Positions 1 through 6,251 of a DNA stretch of 6,251 nucleotides are shown one piece after another. Below the pieces are notes generated by a model. It worked only from the letters and a program-made list of their open reading frames with translations. It was not told the DNA's origin and made no database searches. Numbering within the stretch: the stretch's first letter is position 1; each line of letters begins with the position of its first letter. Both the position numbers and the translations under genes were made by a program. The DNA lies in the NCBI GenBank assembly GCA_021443625.1, contig JABUTP010000017.1, forward strand, positions 1 through 6,251, read 5' to 3'. This DNA comes from Bacteroidales bacterium (GTDB lineage Bacteria; Bacteroidota; Bacteroidia; Bacteroidales; UBA932).

Positions 1-1284
1 GCTGTATTCTTCCACGGGCAGGGTGATGCGGACGGCAACCTTGCGCCCCCCTATCTCTCCGGCAGTCCATTTGGGGGAGGCCCCTATCACTTTCAAAACC
101 TCGCTGTCAATGGAGTCGCACACTCCGCTTTCGATGACAATGTCGCTGACATTGCCGTCCGGGCCGATGGTGAAAGAGACCATAACCTTGCCCTGAATGC
201 CATTCTGGACGGCATCGGCAGGATATTTCACGTATTTATAGACCCAATCTTTCAGGAAATGAGCCTCGTCCTTGCGCAGGAACTGGGGCGGAGTGTCGCA
301 CTCCTTCAGGGAGTAGCATTTCCCCTCCGTCACCTGCTTTACAGGGGTGATAATCGTTTCCTTGTTGGATACCGCCCTTACAAACGAAGCCGTATAGAGG
401 GTTTCGGCAGCCAGATTGCCATACATTACAAGCGCAGGGGCATCGCGGAAAGTGCGGTATTCCCTGCTTATGCCCGTAGAGAATGTGAGGGCGGGAATGC
501 CCGCCTGCGAAAAGGCCAGATAATCTGACGAAAACACCAGTCCCGAGTGGACGGACGGAATGACTGTCAGGGTTTCATTCTTGAGAACATACGATGTCAG
601 AATGGCAATGTCCGAGGCGAGGGCGGTGGAAGAAGGATATATCTCAAACGGGTTCTGCAAATCCCCCCGCCCCAGCATATCGAGGCCTATCATCAGTTTT
701 ATCCTGTCGGAATAATCCCTGCTCTCATTCTCGGTAAAATAGCGGGCGCCGGAGAACTCTTCTTCGTGCGCGCCCAACCCCGCCAGAATCACCGAACGGC
801 CCAGTTCAAACCGCGACTGGGACAATATGGAAGCGGCCTCAATCAAAGCGGCCAGACCGGATGCGTCAGCGTCGGCGCCCGGCAGAATTTTGGTCTGCCT
901 GACTCCGTCCACCGTCATATCGTATGTGCCGAGGTGGTCCATATAGGCACACAGCACGATATATTCGTTCCGCAACGCGGGGTCGGTTCCTTCTATGACG
1001 CCGACCACATTGCGCGAAACGATGGTGTCCCCTTCGGGGGTGACAATGGTGAATTCATCCCCTTCTGGGGGGCAGAGCATCTCCACTCCCGCCTTTTCAA
1101 GTGCGCGGTAGAGATAATCAGCAACGGCAGTCTCACCGGGGCTGCCTGCCTTGCGGCCGAGATTGTTGTCGCTGCAGATGGTTGCGATGTGGCTTTTAAG
1201 CTTCTCCTCAAGGGGCTGCGCCTTCCCGCAAAAAGCGAAGGAGGAGGCGATGATGAAAACTACAAAGGTCAAATATCTTTTCAT
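1..1284 (-). CDS. Secreted M28-peptidase-fold protein, probably inactive, with C-terminal TonB domain (3' end cut by window edge)
   Basis: The reading frame starts at an ATG at 1284 and stays open to base 1, giving 428 visible residues. Residues 1-23 are a Sec signal peptide (MKR, hydrophobic stretch, small residues before Q23), so the protein is exported. Residues about 35-300 match family M28 zinc aminopeptidases: a GRKAGSPGE segment, VVGVIEGTDP, a YMDHLG strand (115-119 region), GADADASG (136-143), AHEEEFSGA (172-180), GLDMLG (200-205), SDYLAF (253-258) and AGIPAL (261-266). Against the family pattern, key residues are replaced: first zinc His is Y114, bridging Asp is A139, catalytic Glu is H173, SDH His is Y255, last zinc His is R277; E174 and D202 remain. 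Residues about 338-428 are a nearly complete TonB C-terminal domain (KYP at 353-355, GKVMVSF, PKW at 404-406, LPV at 422-424), so the stop should lie just outside. It lies 33 bp after gcvT and has a strong ribosome binding site. Family assignment is firm; loss of activity is inferred from alignment by eye. Confidence 0.88.
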   Translation of the reverse strand, partial: MKRYLTFVVFIIASSFAFCGKAQPLEEKLKSHIATICSDNNLGRKAGSPGETAVADYLYRALEKAGVEMLCPPEGDEFTIVTPEGDTIVSRNVVGVIEGTDPALRNEYIVLCAYMDHLGTYDMTVDGVRQTKILPGADADASGLAALIEAASILSQSRFELGRSVILAGLGAHEEEFSGARYFTENESRDYSDRIKLMIGLDMLGRGDLQNPFEIYPSSTALASDIAILTSYVLKNETLTVIPSVHSGLVFSSDYLAFSQAGIPALTFSTGISREYRTFRDAPALVMYGNLAAETLYTASFVRAVSNKETIITPVKQVTEGKCYSLKECDTPPQFLRKDEAHFLKDWVYKYVKYPADAVQNGIQGKVMVSFTIGPDGNVSDIVIESGVCDSIDSEVLKVIGASPKWTAGEIGGRKVAVRITLPVEEYS

Positions 1285-1290
1285 GATGAA

Positions 1291-1299
1291 CCTCCTCCT
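1291..1299 (-). promoter_or_regulatory. Strong Shine-Dalgarno site before the M28/TonB gene
   Basis: Read on the minus strand the bases are AGGAGGAGG, ending six bases before the ATG at 1284. The spacing is ideal and supports that start. The other genes here show no comparable site, which is usual in Bacteroidota, so this one stands out. It suggests that this downstream gene is translated independently of gcvT on the shared transcript. Confidence 0.75.
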
Positions 1300-1317
1300 G
1301 ACAAAGAATATGCCCGA

Positions 1318-2427
1318 TTATTCAGCAGCCTTGAAGGGAGCCTTTACGACGGTCGCCTTGAGCAGACGGTCACGCACACTTATGAATATCTCGGAGCCGA
1401 CGGCGTAATGGGGGGCATTGACATATCCCATACCGACAGCCTTCTTTACGGTGGGGCCCATCGTGCCGGAAGTCACGTGTCCGATTTTGTTGCCTTCAGC
1501 GTCGCAGATGTCGTATCCGTGGCGGGCGATGCCCTTGTCAACCAACTCGAATGCCACCAGTTTGCGGGGGATGCCTGCGGCTTTGAGCGCAAGCATACGG
1601 TCGCGATCCACAAAATCTCCTTTGGTGTCGTTGAATTTGGTGATCCAGCCCAAACCGGCTTCGAGGGGGGATGTTGTGTCGTCAATGTCGTTGCCGTAGA
1701 GAATGTAGCCCATCTCGAGCCTCAGGGTGTCGCGGGCTCCGAGTCCGATGGGGGCGATGCCGTAATCCCTGCCGGCCTCAAACACGGCTGCCCAGAGTTT
1801 GTCGGCATCCTCATTCCTGACATAAACCTCGCATCCGCCGCTTCCGGTATAACCGGTGGTGGCCAGGATGGCGTTGGGAATGCCGGCCACGGTCAGTTCC
1901 TGGAAGGTGTAGTTGTCCATCGACATTATCTCCCTGTCGCATATCTTCTGCATTACTTCCAAGGCCTTGGGCCCCTGGATTGCGAGCTGGCATAACTCAT
2001 CGGAAGCATTCACAAGTTCCTTTCCGACAGTCATTCCGAACTTGTCTGCAAAAGAGCAGATGTGGTTCCAGTCCTTGTCGGTGTTGGCCGCATTGACCGC
2101 AAGAAGGTATTTCTCGGGGCCGAAACAATAAACGATGATGTCATCCACAATGCCGCCCTTGCCGTTCGGCAGGCACGAATACTGGGCTTTGCCGGGGAAA
2201 AGGACGGAAACGTCGTTGGAAGTGATGTATTGGAGAAGTCCGGTGGCATTGGGACCATAGACGAAAATCTCTCCCATATGGGAAACGTCGAATACGCCTA
2301 CCCCTTCGCGGACTGTCGTGTGTTCTTTGTTGATGCCCGTGTATTCGATGGGCATGTTGTAACCTGCAAACGGAGCCATTTTGGCGCCGAGTGCAATGTG
2401 TTTCGCTGTGAATGCTGTTTCTTTCAT
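1318..2427 (-). CDS. gcvT: Glycine cleavage system T protein (aminomethyltransferase)
   Basis: This cytoplasmic enzyme takes the aminomethyl group carried on lipoylated H protein, releases ammonia and passes the one-carbon unit to tetrahydrofolate, giving 5,10-methylene-THF. The 369-residue product has the usual full length. The N-terminal part shows [10 protein letters not shown] (20-29), [10 protein letters not shown] (44-53), the GGIVDD motif with the catalytic aspartate (D96), and the folate-site residues [10 protein letters not shown] (191-200) and [10 protein letters not shown] (231-240). Y83, Y193, E200 and R232 fall where folate contacts are known in characterised T proteins. The C-terminal barrel domain follows (about 288-366, with [21 protein letters not shown] split across 316-336). 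No key residue is missing. There is no clear ribosome binding site; the leader is A-rich. It begins 19 bp after the SPOR lipoprotein gene and is followed after 33 bp by the M28/TonB gene. Genes for the P and H proteins are not in the window. Confidence 0.97.
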   Translation of the reverse strand: MKETAFTAKHIALGAKMAPFAGYNMPIEYTGINKEHTTVREGVGVFDVSHMGEIFVYGPNATGLLQYITSNDVSVLFPGKAQYSCLPNGKGGIVDDIIVYCFGPEKYLLAVNAANTDKDWNHICSFADKFGMTVGKELVNASDELCQLAIQGPKALEVMQKICDREIMSMDNYTFQELTVAGIPNAILATTGYTGSGGCEVYVRNEDADKLWAAVFEAGRDYGIAPIGLGARDTLRLEMGYILYGNDIDDTTSPLEAGLGWITKFNDTKGDFVDRDRMLALKAAGIPRKLVAFELVDKGIARHGYDICDAEGNKIGHVTSGTMGPTVKKAVGMGYVNAPHYAVGSEIFISVRDRLLKATVVKAPFKAAE

Positions 2428-2446
2428 ATTGTTTTCAAGTTGTTTG

Positions 2447-2986
2447 TCAAATTATATGTCGCTTTTGGGAAGTGGCGTAAATCCACATATCCGGAGGACA
2501 GAAATCCAGGTTCTCCAGCTCCGTCTTGTGCCGTCCCGCTTCCTCAACAGTGTCGCTGCCGCCATACAGGACTGCGGAGAATCCCCCCCTGAATGGAACC
2601 GTCAGCGCCTCGTAGCCGTTCTGCTTCAGCAGTTTTGTCAGGGACGCGGCTTTCTCGGCATCTTTGAAGCACCCCAGCACCACATAGTATTTTCTGTCAA
2701 GGTTAGTCGGGGCAGATGCTGCCGCGGGAGCGGGCTGGACAGGGGTTTCCGCCATTTCGTCGCCATCCTGTCCGCCGCCTTCCTGACGGAGGGTGTCTGC
2801 AGCCGCCTTTTCAAGCGAATCGCGCTGCATCTCGCTGCGGATACGGCTCTCTTTTTCCAAACGGAGGGCGGCGATATCCCCGGAGGTGGGCTTTCCCAAG
2901 GACGCCCTTATGAAATCGCAGCCGGGAAGGAAGGTGATGCACAGCGCAAACATGGCGGACGCGAAGGCATATCTGGATATTTTCAT
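2447..2986 (-). CDS. SPOR-domain lipoprotein
   Basis: The 179-residue product starts with a lipoprotein signal peptide: basic MKISR, a hydrophobic stretch and a lipobox LPGC with the lipidated cysteine at C23. Residues about 40-68 are rich in charged residues and could form a short coiled coil; residues 82-93 are a Pro/Ala linker. Residues 99-171 form a SPOR domain ([17 protein letters not shown] at 100-116, then KQNGYEA, a glycine-rich strand and a final MWIY). SPOR domains bind glycan strands of peptidoglycan stripped of stem peptides, often at division sites. The protein is therefore probably anchored in the outer membrane facing the periplasm and touching the cell wall; there is no obvious lysine/acidic surface-export tag after the cysteine. 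It is the first gene of the probable operon with gcvT. The exact partner or process is not known to me. Confidence 0.88.
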   Translation of the reverse strand: MKISRYAFASAMFALCITFLPGCDFIRASLGKPTSGDIAALRLEKESRIRSEMQRDSLEKAAADTLRQEGGGQDGDEMAETPVQPAPAAASAPTNLDRKYYVVLGCFKDAEKAASLTKLLKQNGYEALTVPFRGGFSAVLYGGSDTVEEAGRHKTELENLDFCPPDMWIYATSQKRHII

Positions 2987-3009
2987 CTTGAAAAGGTTCT
3001 ATTGAACTT

Positions 3010-3043
3010 CAAAATTACGAAGTTGTTTTGAATTTGTTGCAAA
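3010..3043 (-). promoter_or_regulatory. Probable promoter of the SPOR-gcvT-M28/TonB operon
   Basis: On the minus strand the -7 box is TAATTTTG (plus 3010-3017), an exact match to the Bacteroidota consensus TAnnTTTG. An upstream TTTG (plus 3040-3043) could be the -33 element, but the 22-bp spacer is slightly longer than the usual 19-21. Transcription would begin near 3003-3005, giving a leader of about 18 bases before the ATG at 2986. Confidence 0.55.
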
Positions 3044-3062
3044 ATTTCTTTGCCCTCCGCTA

Positions 3063-3092
3063 CTTGACTCTAAGTTTTTTGGGGTATCTTTG
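3063..3092 (+). promoter_or_regulatory. Probable promoter of the capA-like/phoH pair, giving a nearly leaderless mRNA
   Basis: TATCTTTG at 3085-3092 matches the Bacteroidota -7 consensus TAnnTTTG exactly. A weak -33 candidate, CTTG, lies at 3063-3066 with an 18-bp spacer. The start codon chosen for the next gene is at 3100, only 7 bases after the -7 box, so the transcript would have almost no 5' leader. A short inverted repeat, CTTTG-G-CAAAG, spans 3088-3098 and overlaps the -7 box and start site. Confidence 0.55.
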
Positions 3093-3099
3093 GCAAAGT

Positions 3100-4137
3100 A
3101 TGTCAAGACGCCTCGCAGTCACAGTTGCATTGTTTCTCTCGTTGGCATTGCGGTCCAACGGGCAGGATACCCTCAGAATGTGTTTTCTGGGGGATGTGAT
3201 GGCGCACCTTCCCCAGACCGAGGCAGCCCTGAAACACGGCTATGACTCATATTTTTCCCATTTCAGCGAATGGCTTGCCACATCGGACATAAACGTGGCC
3301 AATATGGAAGAGACCATAGGGGTGAGCCCATATACCGGCTACCCCTGTTTCTCCGCCCCCATGGCGCTGGCGGAGGCGGTTTCTGAGTGGGGCGTGGGCG
3401 TGTTCCTTATGGCTAACAACCACATCTGCGACAAGGGGAGGAGCGGATTGGACAGCACTTTCGCCGTTTATGACAGACTGCCCGTCAAACGGGCAGGGGC
3501 ATACCGCAACCAACTGGAGGAAGAGATGGTGAATCCGCTGATTCTCACCACAAAGGGGATAAAGGTGGCTTTCATCAATTTCACATACGGCACCAACGGC
3601 ATCCCGGTTCCGTCTCCCTACGTTATTTCCAAGCTCGATTCCGTGACCATAAAGACGGCGATAGCGCGGGGGCGCGAAAGGGGGGCCGATTTGATTGTGG
3701 CGCTGCCCCACTGGGGGGAAGAATACCGGCTGACCTGCTCCCGGGAGCAGAAGTTGTGGGCGGAGCGGCTGTACCGATGGGGCGTTGATATGATTGTGGG
3801 ATCCCATCCACACGTGGTGCAGGAGGTCGAATATGACGGGCGCCACCTGACGGCATACAGTCTGGGCAACTGGGTTTCCAATATGAGCGTTCCGTTTTCC
3901 CAGATAGGGATGCTGCTCTCGGTAGGGGTGACCAGATGTGAAGGGCGAGTCAGGATACTCCCGCCGGAGGTGGTCTATACCTGGTGCGGACGGCGGGGTC
4001 ATATCGGGGACAATTATACCGTCGTGCCGATTTCCGAGTGCGTCGGACACCCGGAGATGTTCCGGAGCCGCGAGCAGTACAACAAGCTCGTCTCGGAGTG
4101 GAAAGCATTGCAAGAAAAACAATTACCTAAACAATAA
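3100..4137 (+). CDS. CapA-like (PGA_cap family) exported metallophosphatase-fold protein
   Basis: The product belongs to the CapA/PGA_cap family, related to poly-gamma-glutamate capsule proteins and to calcineurin-like phosphoesterases. Its actual substrate here is unknown. With the start at 3100 it has 345 residues and a good signal peptide (MSRR then a hydrophobic stretch to about N20, mature from near Q22), so it is exported. Family motifs appear in order: CFLGDVMAH (28-36), the NMEE strand (68-71), MANNHICDKG (104-113), LPHWGEEY (202-209), GSHPHVVQ (234-241) and AYSLGN (252-257). The Asp, Asn and His residues in these motifs are the expected metal ligands and all are present. The frame is open back to an ATG at 3028, but that would add 24 residues in front of the signal peptide and lies upstream of the likely promoter. 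There is no other capsule or polyglutamate synthesis gene nearby, so a role in capsule is not supported by context. It is followed by phoH after four bases. Confidence 0.87.
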   Translation: MSRRLAVTVALFLSLALRSNGQDTLRMCFLGDVMAHLPQTEAALKHGYDSYFSHFSEWLATSDINVANMEETIGVSPYTGYPCFSAPMALAEAVSEWGVGVFLMANNHICDKGRSGLDSTFAVYDRLPVKRAGAYRNQLEEEMVNPLILTTKGIKVAFINFTYGTNGIPVPSPYVISKLDSVTIKTAIARGRERGADLIVALPHWGEEYRLTCSREQKLWAERLYRWGVDMIVGSHPHVVQEVEYDGRHLTAYSLGNWVSNMSVPFSQIGMLLSVGVTRCEGRVRILPPEVVYTWCGRRGHIGDNYTVVPISECVGHPEMFRSREQYNKLVSEWKALQEKQLPKQ

Positions 4138-4141
4138 CACA

Positions 4142-5098
4142 TTGAACAAGAAAATCATTCTGGATGAGATTGACCCGATAGAGATTCTCGGTGTCAACAA
4201 CAAACTTTTCAACCAATTCAAGGAATACTTTCCGAAACTCTCCGCAACGTCGCGGGGCAATGAAATCCTGCTGGTGGGCAGTGATGACCAGATTGCCCTG
4301 TTCGAAGAGAAATTCGCCCAGCTTGTCAAGAAGCGGATGGGCAAGATGAACCTCAATTCCTATGACGTGGAATCCCTTTTTGAAGAGAACGACCGGCAGA
4401 AAGAGATTGGCGAGATAGAGATGAAGGGGGGCGGGGATTATGTTATTGTCTATGGCAACGACGGGAAATGCATAAAAGCGCGCACTCCCAACCAGAAAAG
4501 ACTCGTTGAGGAATATTATAAAAACGACCTTCTGTTCGCGCTCGGCCCGGCCGGAACCGGCAAGACCTACACGGCCATCGCGCTGGCGGTAAGGGCCTTG
4601 AAAAACCGCGAGGTGAGGCGGCTCATCCTTACCCGTCCGGCGGTCGAGGCTGGAGAACGGCTGGGATTCCTGCCCGGTGATCTCAAGGAAAAGCTCGATC
4701 CCTATCTGCAACCGCTCTACGATGCCCTCCAGGATATGATACCGGCCAAAAAGCTGCAGGCCTTTATGGAAGACGGCACAATCCAGATTGCTCCGCTGGC
4801 ATATATGAGAGGCAGGACTCTGGACAAGGCGTTCGTCATTCTCGACGAGGCCCAGAACACCTCGCTGTCGCAACTCAAGATGTTCCTGACCCGTATGGGC
4901 GCCGATGCCAAATTCATCGTGACGGGGGATGCCACCCAGATAGACCTTCCCAACAAAGCCGACTCGGGACTGGTCAGGGGGATTAAACTGGTGGAGAACA
5001 TCCGGGGAATCTCCGTGATTCAGTTCACCAAAGAAGACATCGTCCGCCACCCGCTGGTGACGAAGATTATAGAGGCGTTCGACAAGAACGGGATGTAG
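4142..5098 (+). CDS. phoH: PhoH family ATPase, likely TTG start
   Basis: This is a cytoplasmic PhoH-like P-loop ATPase, a family related to the helicase domain of superfamily 1 and linked to RNA metabolism, although its exact role is not settled. With the start at the TTG at 4142 it has 318 residues, the usual length, and begins NKKIILDEIDP after the initiator, as other PhoH proteins of the phylum do. Residues 1-110 are the N-terminal domain; the ATPase follows with Walker A GPAGTGKT (135-142), LTRPAVEAGERLGFLPGD (163-180), Walker B FVILDEAQN (231-239), TGDATQIDLP (261-270) and the C-terminal DIVRHPLV (299-306). No ATG or GTG in this frame lies near the expected N-terminus. The frame is open further upstream, but only inside the capA-like gene. 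The four-base gap after that gene's TAA and the lack of a ribosome binding site suggest coupled translation. Confidence 0.93.
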   Translation: MNKKIILDEIDPIEILGVNNKLFNQFKEYFPKLSATSRGNEILLVGSDDQIALFEEKFAQLVKKRMGKMNLNSYDVESLFEENDRQKEIGEIEMKGGGDYVIVYGNDGKCIKARTPNQKRLVEEYYKNDLLFALGPAGTGKTYTAIALAVRALKNREVRRLILTRPAVEAGERLGFLPGDLKEKLDPYLQPLYDALQDMIPAKKLQAFMEDGTIQIAPLAYMRGRTLDKAFVILDEAQNTSLSQLKMFLTRMGADAKFIVTGDATQIDLPNKADSGLVRGIKLVENIRGISVIQFTKEDIVRHPLVTKIIEAFDKNGM

Positions 5099-5100
5099 CG

Positions 5101-6138
5101 TCAGCGCTGCTGTTCGCTTTCGAGGATGAGGCCGGAGGTGTGCCACGAGCACATTTTTCCTTCCTCCTCATACACCAGATAGGCCCCGATGCCGTCCAGT
5201 GCCGCCTCGCTGGCGAGCAACTCACGGGCGGCTTCGTTACCAATCACCATGAACCAGGTGGCAAATGCGTCGGCTGTGGCGGAGTCGGGGGCAATCACAG
5301 TGGCGCTCAGCAGGGAATGTTCCACCGGTCTGCCCGTAGCGGGATCAATGGTGTGGGAATATTTCCTTCCGTCGGCTCCGTAATAGAACTTCCTGTAGTT
5401 CCCGCTGGTTACCAGACCGCAATCCGTTATCGAGATGATGTCCTGTTTCTTGACGCCGGATTCCATATTCCCTTCTTCGGGAGAGTCAATCCATATCCGC
5501 CACATATCCCCTCTGGCGCTTATGCCGCGGCAGACTATCTCCCCTCCAATCTCGATAATATAGTTTTCACACCCATACGACAGCAGCAGCTCAGCCACGG
5601 CGTCGCAGGAGTACCCCTGGGCAATGGCGTTGAAATTCAACTTGCCGCCCCGGGGCATTGTCAGCCGGTCGGTGCCGTCGCCATCCGCGACAATGTCGTA
5701 AAGGTTCATTCCTATAACCGCTTTGGCGCTGTCTGTCGCCGATTGGGACGGAACCGAACCGCCTTTTTCAAATCCGAAACCCCAGATGTCGAAGAGAGGG
5801 GCGCAGGAGGGGTCAAACGCGCCGCGGCTGACTTTCCATATCTCTTTGGATTTATGGAAAATGTCAATGAAAATCGGATCGAGCGGGGGATTCTCTCCGC
5901 GATTGGCCCGCGAAATGACAGAACCCGGATTATAGCCCGAGATGGAGCGGTCAATGGCTGCCAGGGTATCGTCAACGGCCCGTTTGAGAAGCTCGGCGGT
6001 CTCCCCCTGCGGCAGGGATGCCGTGATGGAGTAGGTTCCGCCCTGGGCGAAGCCGGTGATGGAAACATATTGCGCCTCCTTTTCCCTGCAGGAGCACAGG
6101 ACGCACAGGACAACCAGATAAAACAGCAGTTTCTTCAT
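5101..6138 (-). CDS. apbE: FAD:protein FMN transferase (ApbE family) lipoprotein
   Basis: ApbE proteins use FAD to attach FMN covalently to a threonine or serine of target proteins, such as the NqrB/NqrC or RnfG subunits and FMN-binding-domain proteins, on the periplasmic side. The 345-residue product begins MKKLLFY and has a lipobox LCSC with the lipidated cysteine at C17. Family motifs follow: ITGFAQGGTYSI (27-38), FDPSCAPLFDIWGF (108-121), LNFNAIAQGYSCD (167-179), ENYIIEIGGEI (191-201), TSGNYRKFYY (244-253), YSHTIDPATGRPV (260-272) and the Mg-binding ADAFAT (289-294). The Gln where many families have Lys in the FNAIAQGY motif is normal for Bacteroidota. The frame is open to a GTG at 6159 and an ATG at 6147, but the start at 6138 gives the best signal peptide. 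Its stop is two bases from that of phoH, facing it. No target with a typical flavinylation motif is encoded here, so the partner must be elsewhere. Confidence 0.94.
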   Translation of the reverse strand: MKKLLFYLVVLCVLCSCREKEAQYVSITGFAQGGTYSITASLPQGETAELLKRAVDDTLAAIDRSISGYNPGSVISRANRGENPPLDPIFIDIFHKSKEIWKVSRGAFDPSCAPLFDIWGFGFEKGGSVPSQSATDSAKAVIGMNLYDIVADGDGTDRLTMPRGGKLNFNAIAQGYSCDAVAELLLSYGCENYIIEIGGEIVCRGISARGDMWRIWIDSPEEGNMESGVKKQDIISITDCGLVTSGNYRKFYYGADGRKYSHTIDPATGRPVEHSLLSATVIAPDSATADAFATWFMVIGNEAARELLASEAALDGIGAYLVYEEEGKMCSWHTSGLILESEQQR

Positions 6139-6178
6139 TGGCGGCATATTGATTGGCACGATTTTCTAAAAAGGAGGC

Positions 6179-6210
6179 GCAAGTTACCACCGAAGGGCGA
6201 TATTATCAAA
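6179..6210 (-). promoter_or_regulatory. Probable promoter of apbE
   Basis: On the minus strand a TTTG (plus 6207-6210) is followed after exactly 20 bases by TAACTTGC (plus 6179-6186). The latter resembles the -7 consensus TAnnTTTG with one T missing. Transcription would start near 6174, leaving a leader of about 36 bases before the ATG at 6138. No ribosome binding site is visible in that leader. Confidence 0.45.
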
Positions 6211-6230
6211 ATTTGTTTTGGTTTTCGCCC
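6195..6230. repeat. Inverted repeat spanning both -33 elements
   Basis: GGGCGA at 6195-6200 is repeated inverted as TCGCCC at 6225-6230, with 24 bases between. Inside lies a second small palindrome, CAAA-A-TTTG, at 6207-6215. The pair encloses the -33 elements of both divergent promoters, so it could be an operator. The arms are short enough to be chance. Confidence 0.3.
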
Positions 6231-6248
6231 GCATAAGTCTTAACTTTG
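6217..6248 (+). promoter_or_regulatory. Promoter pointing out of the right edge
   Basis: TTTG at 6217-6220, a 20-bp spacer and TAACTTTG at 6241-6248 form an exact Bacteroidota -33/-7 pair. Transcription would start a few bases beyond the window, reading away from apbE, so a plus-strand gene should begin just outside. Nothing of that gene is visible. The rest of 6139-6251 holds only this divergent promoter region. Confidence 0.65.
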
Positions 6249-6251
6249 CAA

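Noticed and set aside
547..1995. Long plus-strand open frame of 482 codons
   Set aside because: It lies antisense to gcvT and the M28/TonB gene, crosses their boundary and has no family motifs. The minus-strand genes explain the region fully.
3039..3053. Inverted repeat GCAAA-ATTTC-TTTGC in the divergent intergenic region
   Set aside because: The arms are only five bases in AT-rich DNA, so chance is likely. It overlaps the possible -33 element of the SPOR operon but has no further support.
5097..5108. Small hairpin AGCG-TCAG-CGCT and the palindrome CAGCGCTG between phoH and apbE, as a terminator
   Set aside because: The stem is only four base pairs and no T-run follows on either strand.
3247..5152. 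Two long minus-strand open frames (3247-4122 and 4127-5152)
   Set aside because: They are antisense to the capA-like gene and phoH and show no recognisable domain.
6139..6159. Earlier apbE starts at the GTG at 6159 or the ATG at 6147
   Set aside because: They would put three to seven extra residues, including prolines, before the basic start of a well-formed lipoprotein signal peptide at 6138. They cannot be wholly excluded.
6171..6177. AGGAGG-like sequence on the plus strand as a ribosome binding site
   Set aside because: No start codon follows at a usable distance, and the only plus-strand promoter seen lies downstream of it.
5140..6243. Plus-strand open frame of 367 codons
   Set aside because: It is antisense to apbE, whose complete motif set is on the other strand. 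It is a by-product of GC-rich codon use.

Overview
The window looks like chromosomal DNA of a Bacteroidota bacterium, most likely of the order Bacteroidales. The evidence is promoter elements of the Bacteroidota type (TTTG about 20 bp upstream of TAnnTTTG), a near absence of Shine-Dalgarno sequences, a TonB C-terminal domain fused to a secreted enzyme fold, an ApbE with the FNAIAQGYS signature usual in that phylum, and a clade-typical PhoH. I cannot name a genus. No RNA genes, mobile elements, CRISPR arrays or integration sites were seen, and coding density is very high.

Layout. On the minus strand, from about 2986 down to the left edge, three closely spaced genes probably form an operon: a lipoprotein with a SPOR domain (2447-2986), the glycine cleavage T protein gcvT (1318-2427), and a secreted M28-peptidase-fold protein with a C-terminal TonB domain (1-1284, cut by the window edge). 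A 113-bp divergent intergenic region (2987-3099) carries a promoter for each direction. On the plus strand follow a CapA-like metallophosphatase-fold protein (3100-4137) and a PhoH-family ATPase (4142-5098), four bases apart and probably coupled in translation. PhoH converges, with a 2-bp gap, on a minus-strand ApbE lipoprotein (5101-6138). Upstream of apbE, 6139-6251 holds a second divergent promoter region. One promoter drives apbE and the other points out of the right edge towards a gene not in the window.

How the genes relate. Most products act in the cell envelope: a SPOR lipoprotein that should bind peptidoglycan, an exported M28/TonB protein, an exported CapA-like protein, and ApbE, which attaches FMN to exported or periplasmic-facing proteins. 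GcvT (one-carbon metabolism) and PhoH (nucleotide-binding, RNA-linked) are cytoplasmic. I see no pathway joining them all.

The most unusual item is the M28-like protein. By my alignment it has lost two of the five zinc-binding side chains at the ends of the set (His to Tyr, His to Arg), the metal-bridging Asp (to Ala), the catalytic Glu (to His) and the usual His of the SDH motif (to Tyr). The fold and an almost complete TonB C-terminal domain are kept. It therefore looks like a pseudo-peptidase, possibly a binding or scaffold module, and it is the best candidate here for undescribed biology. No obviously new multi-gene system is visible.
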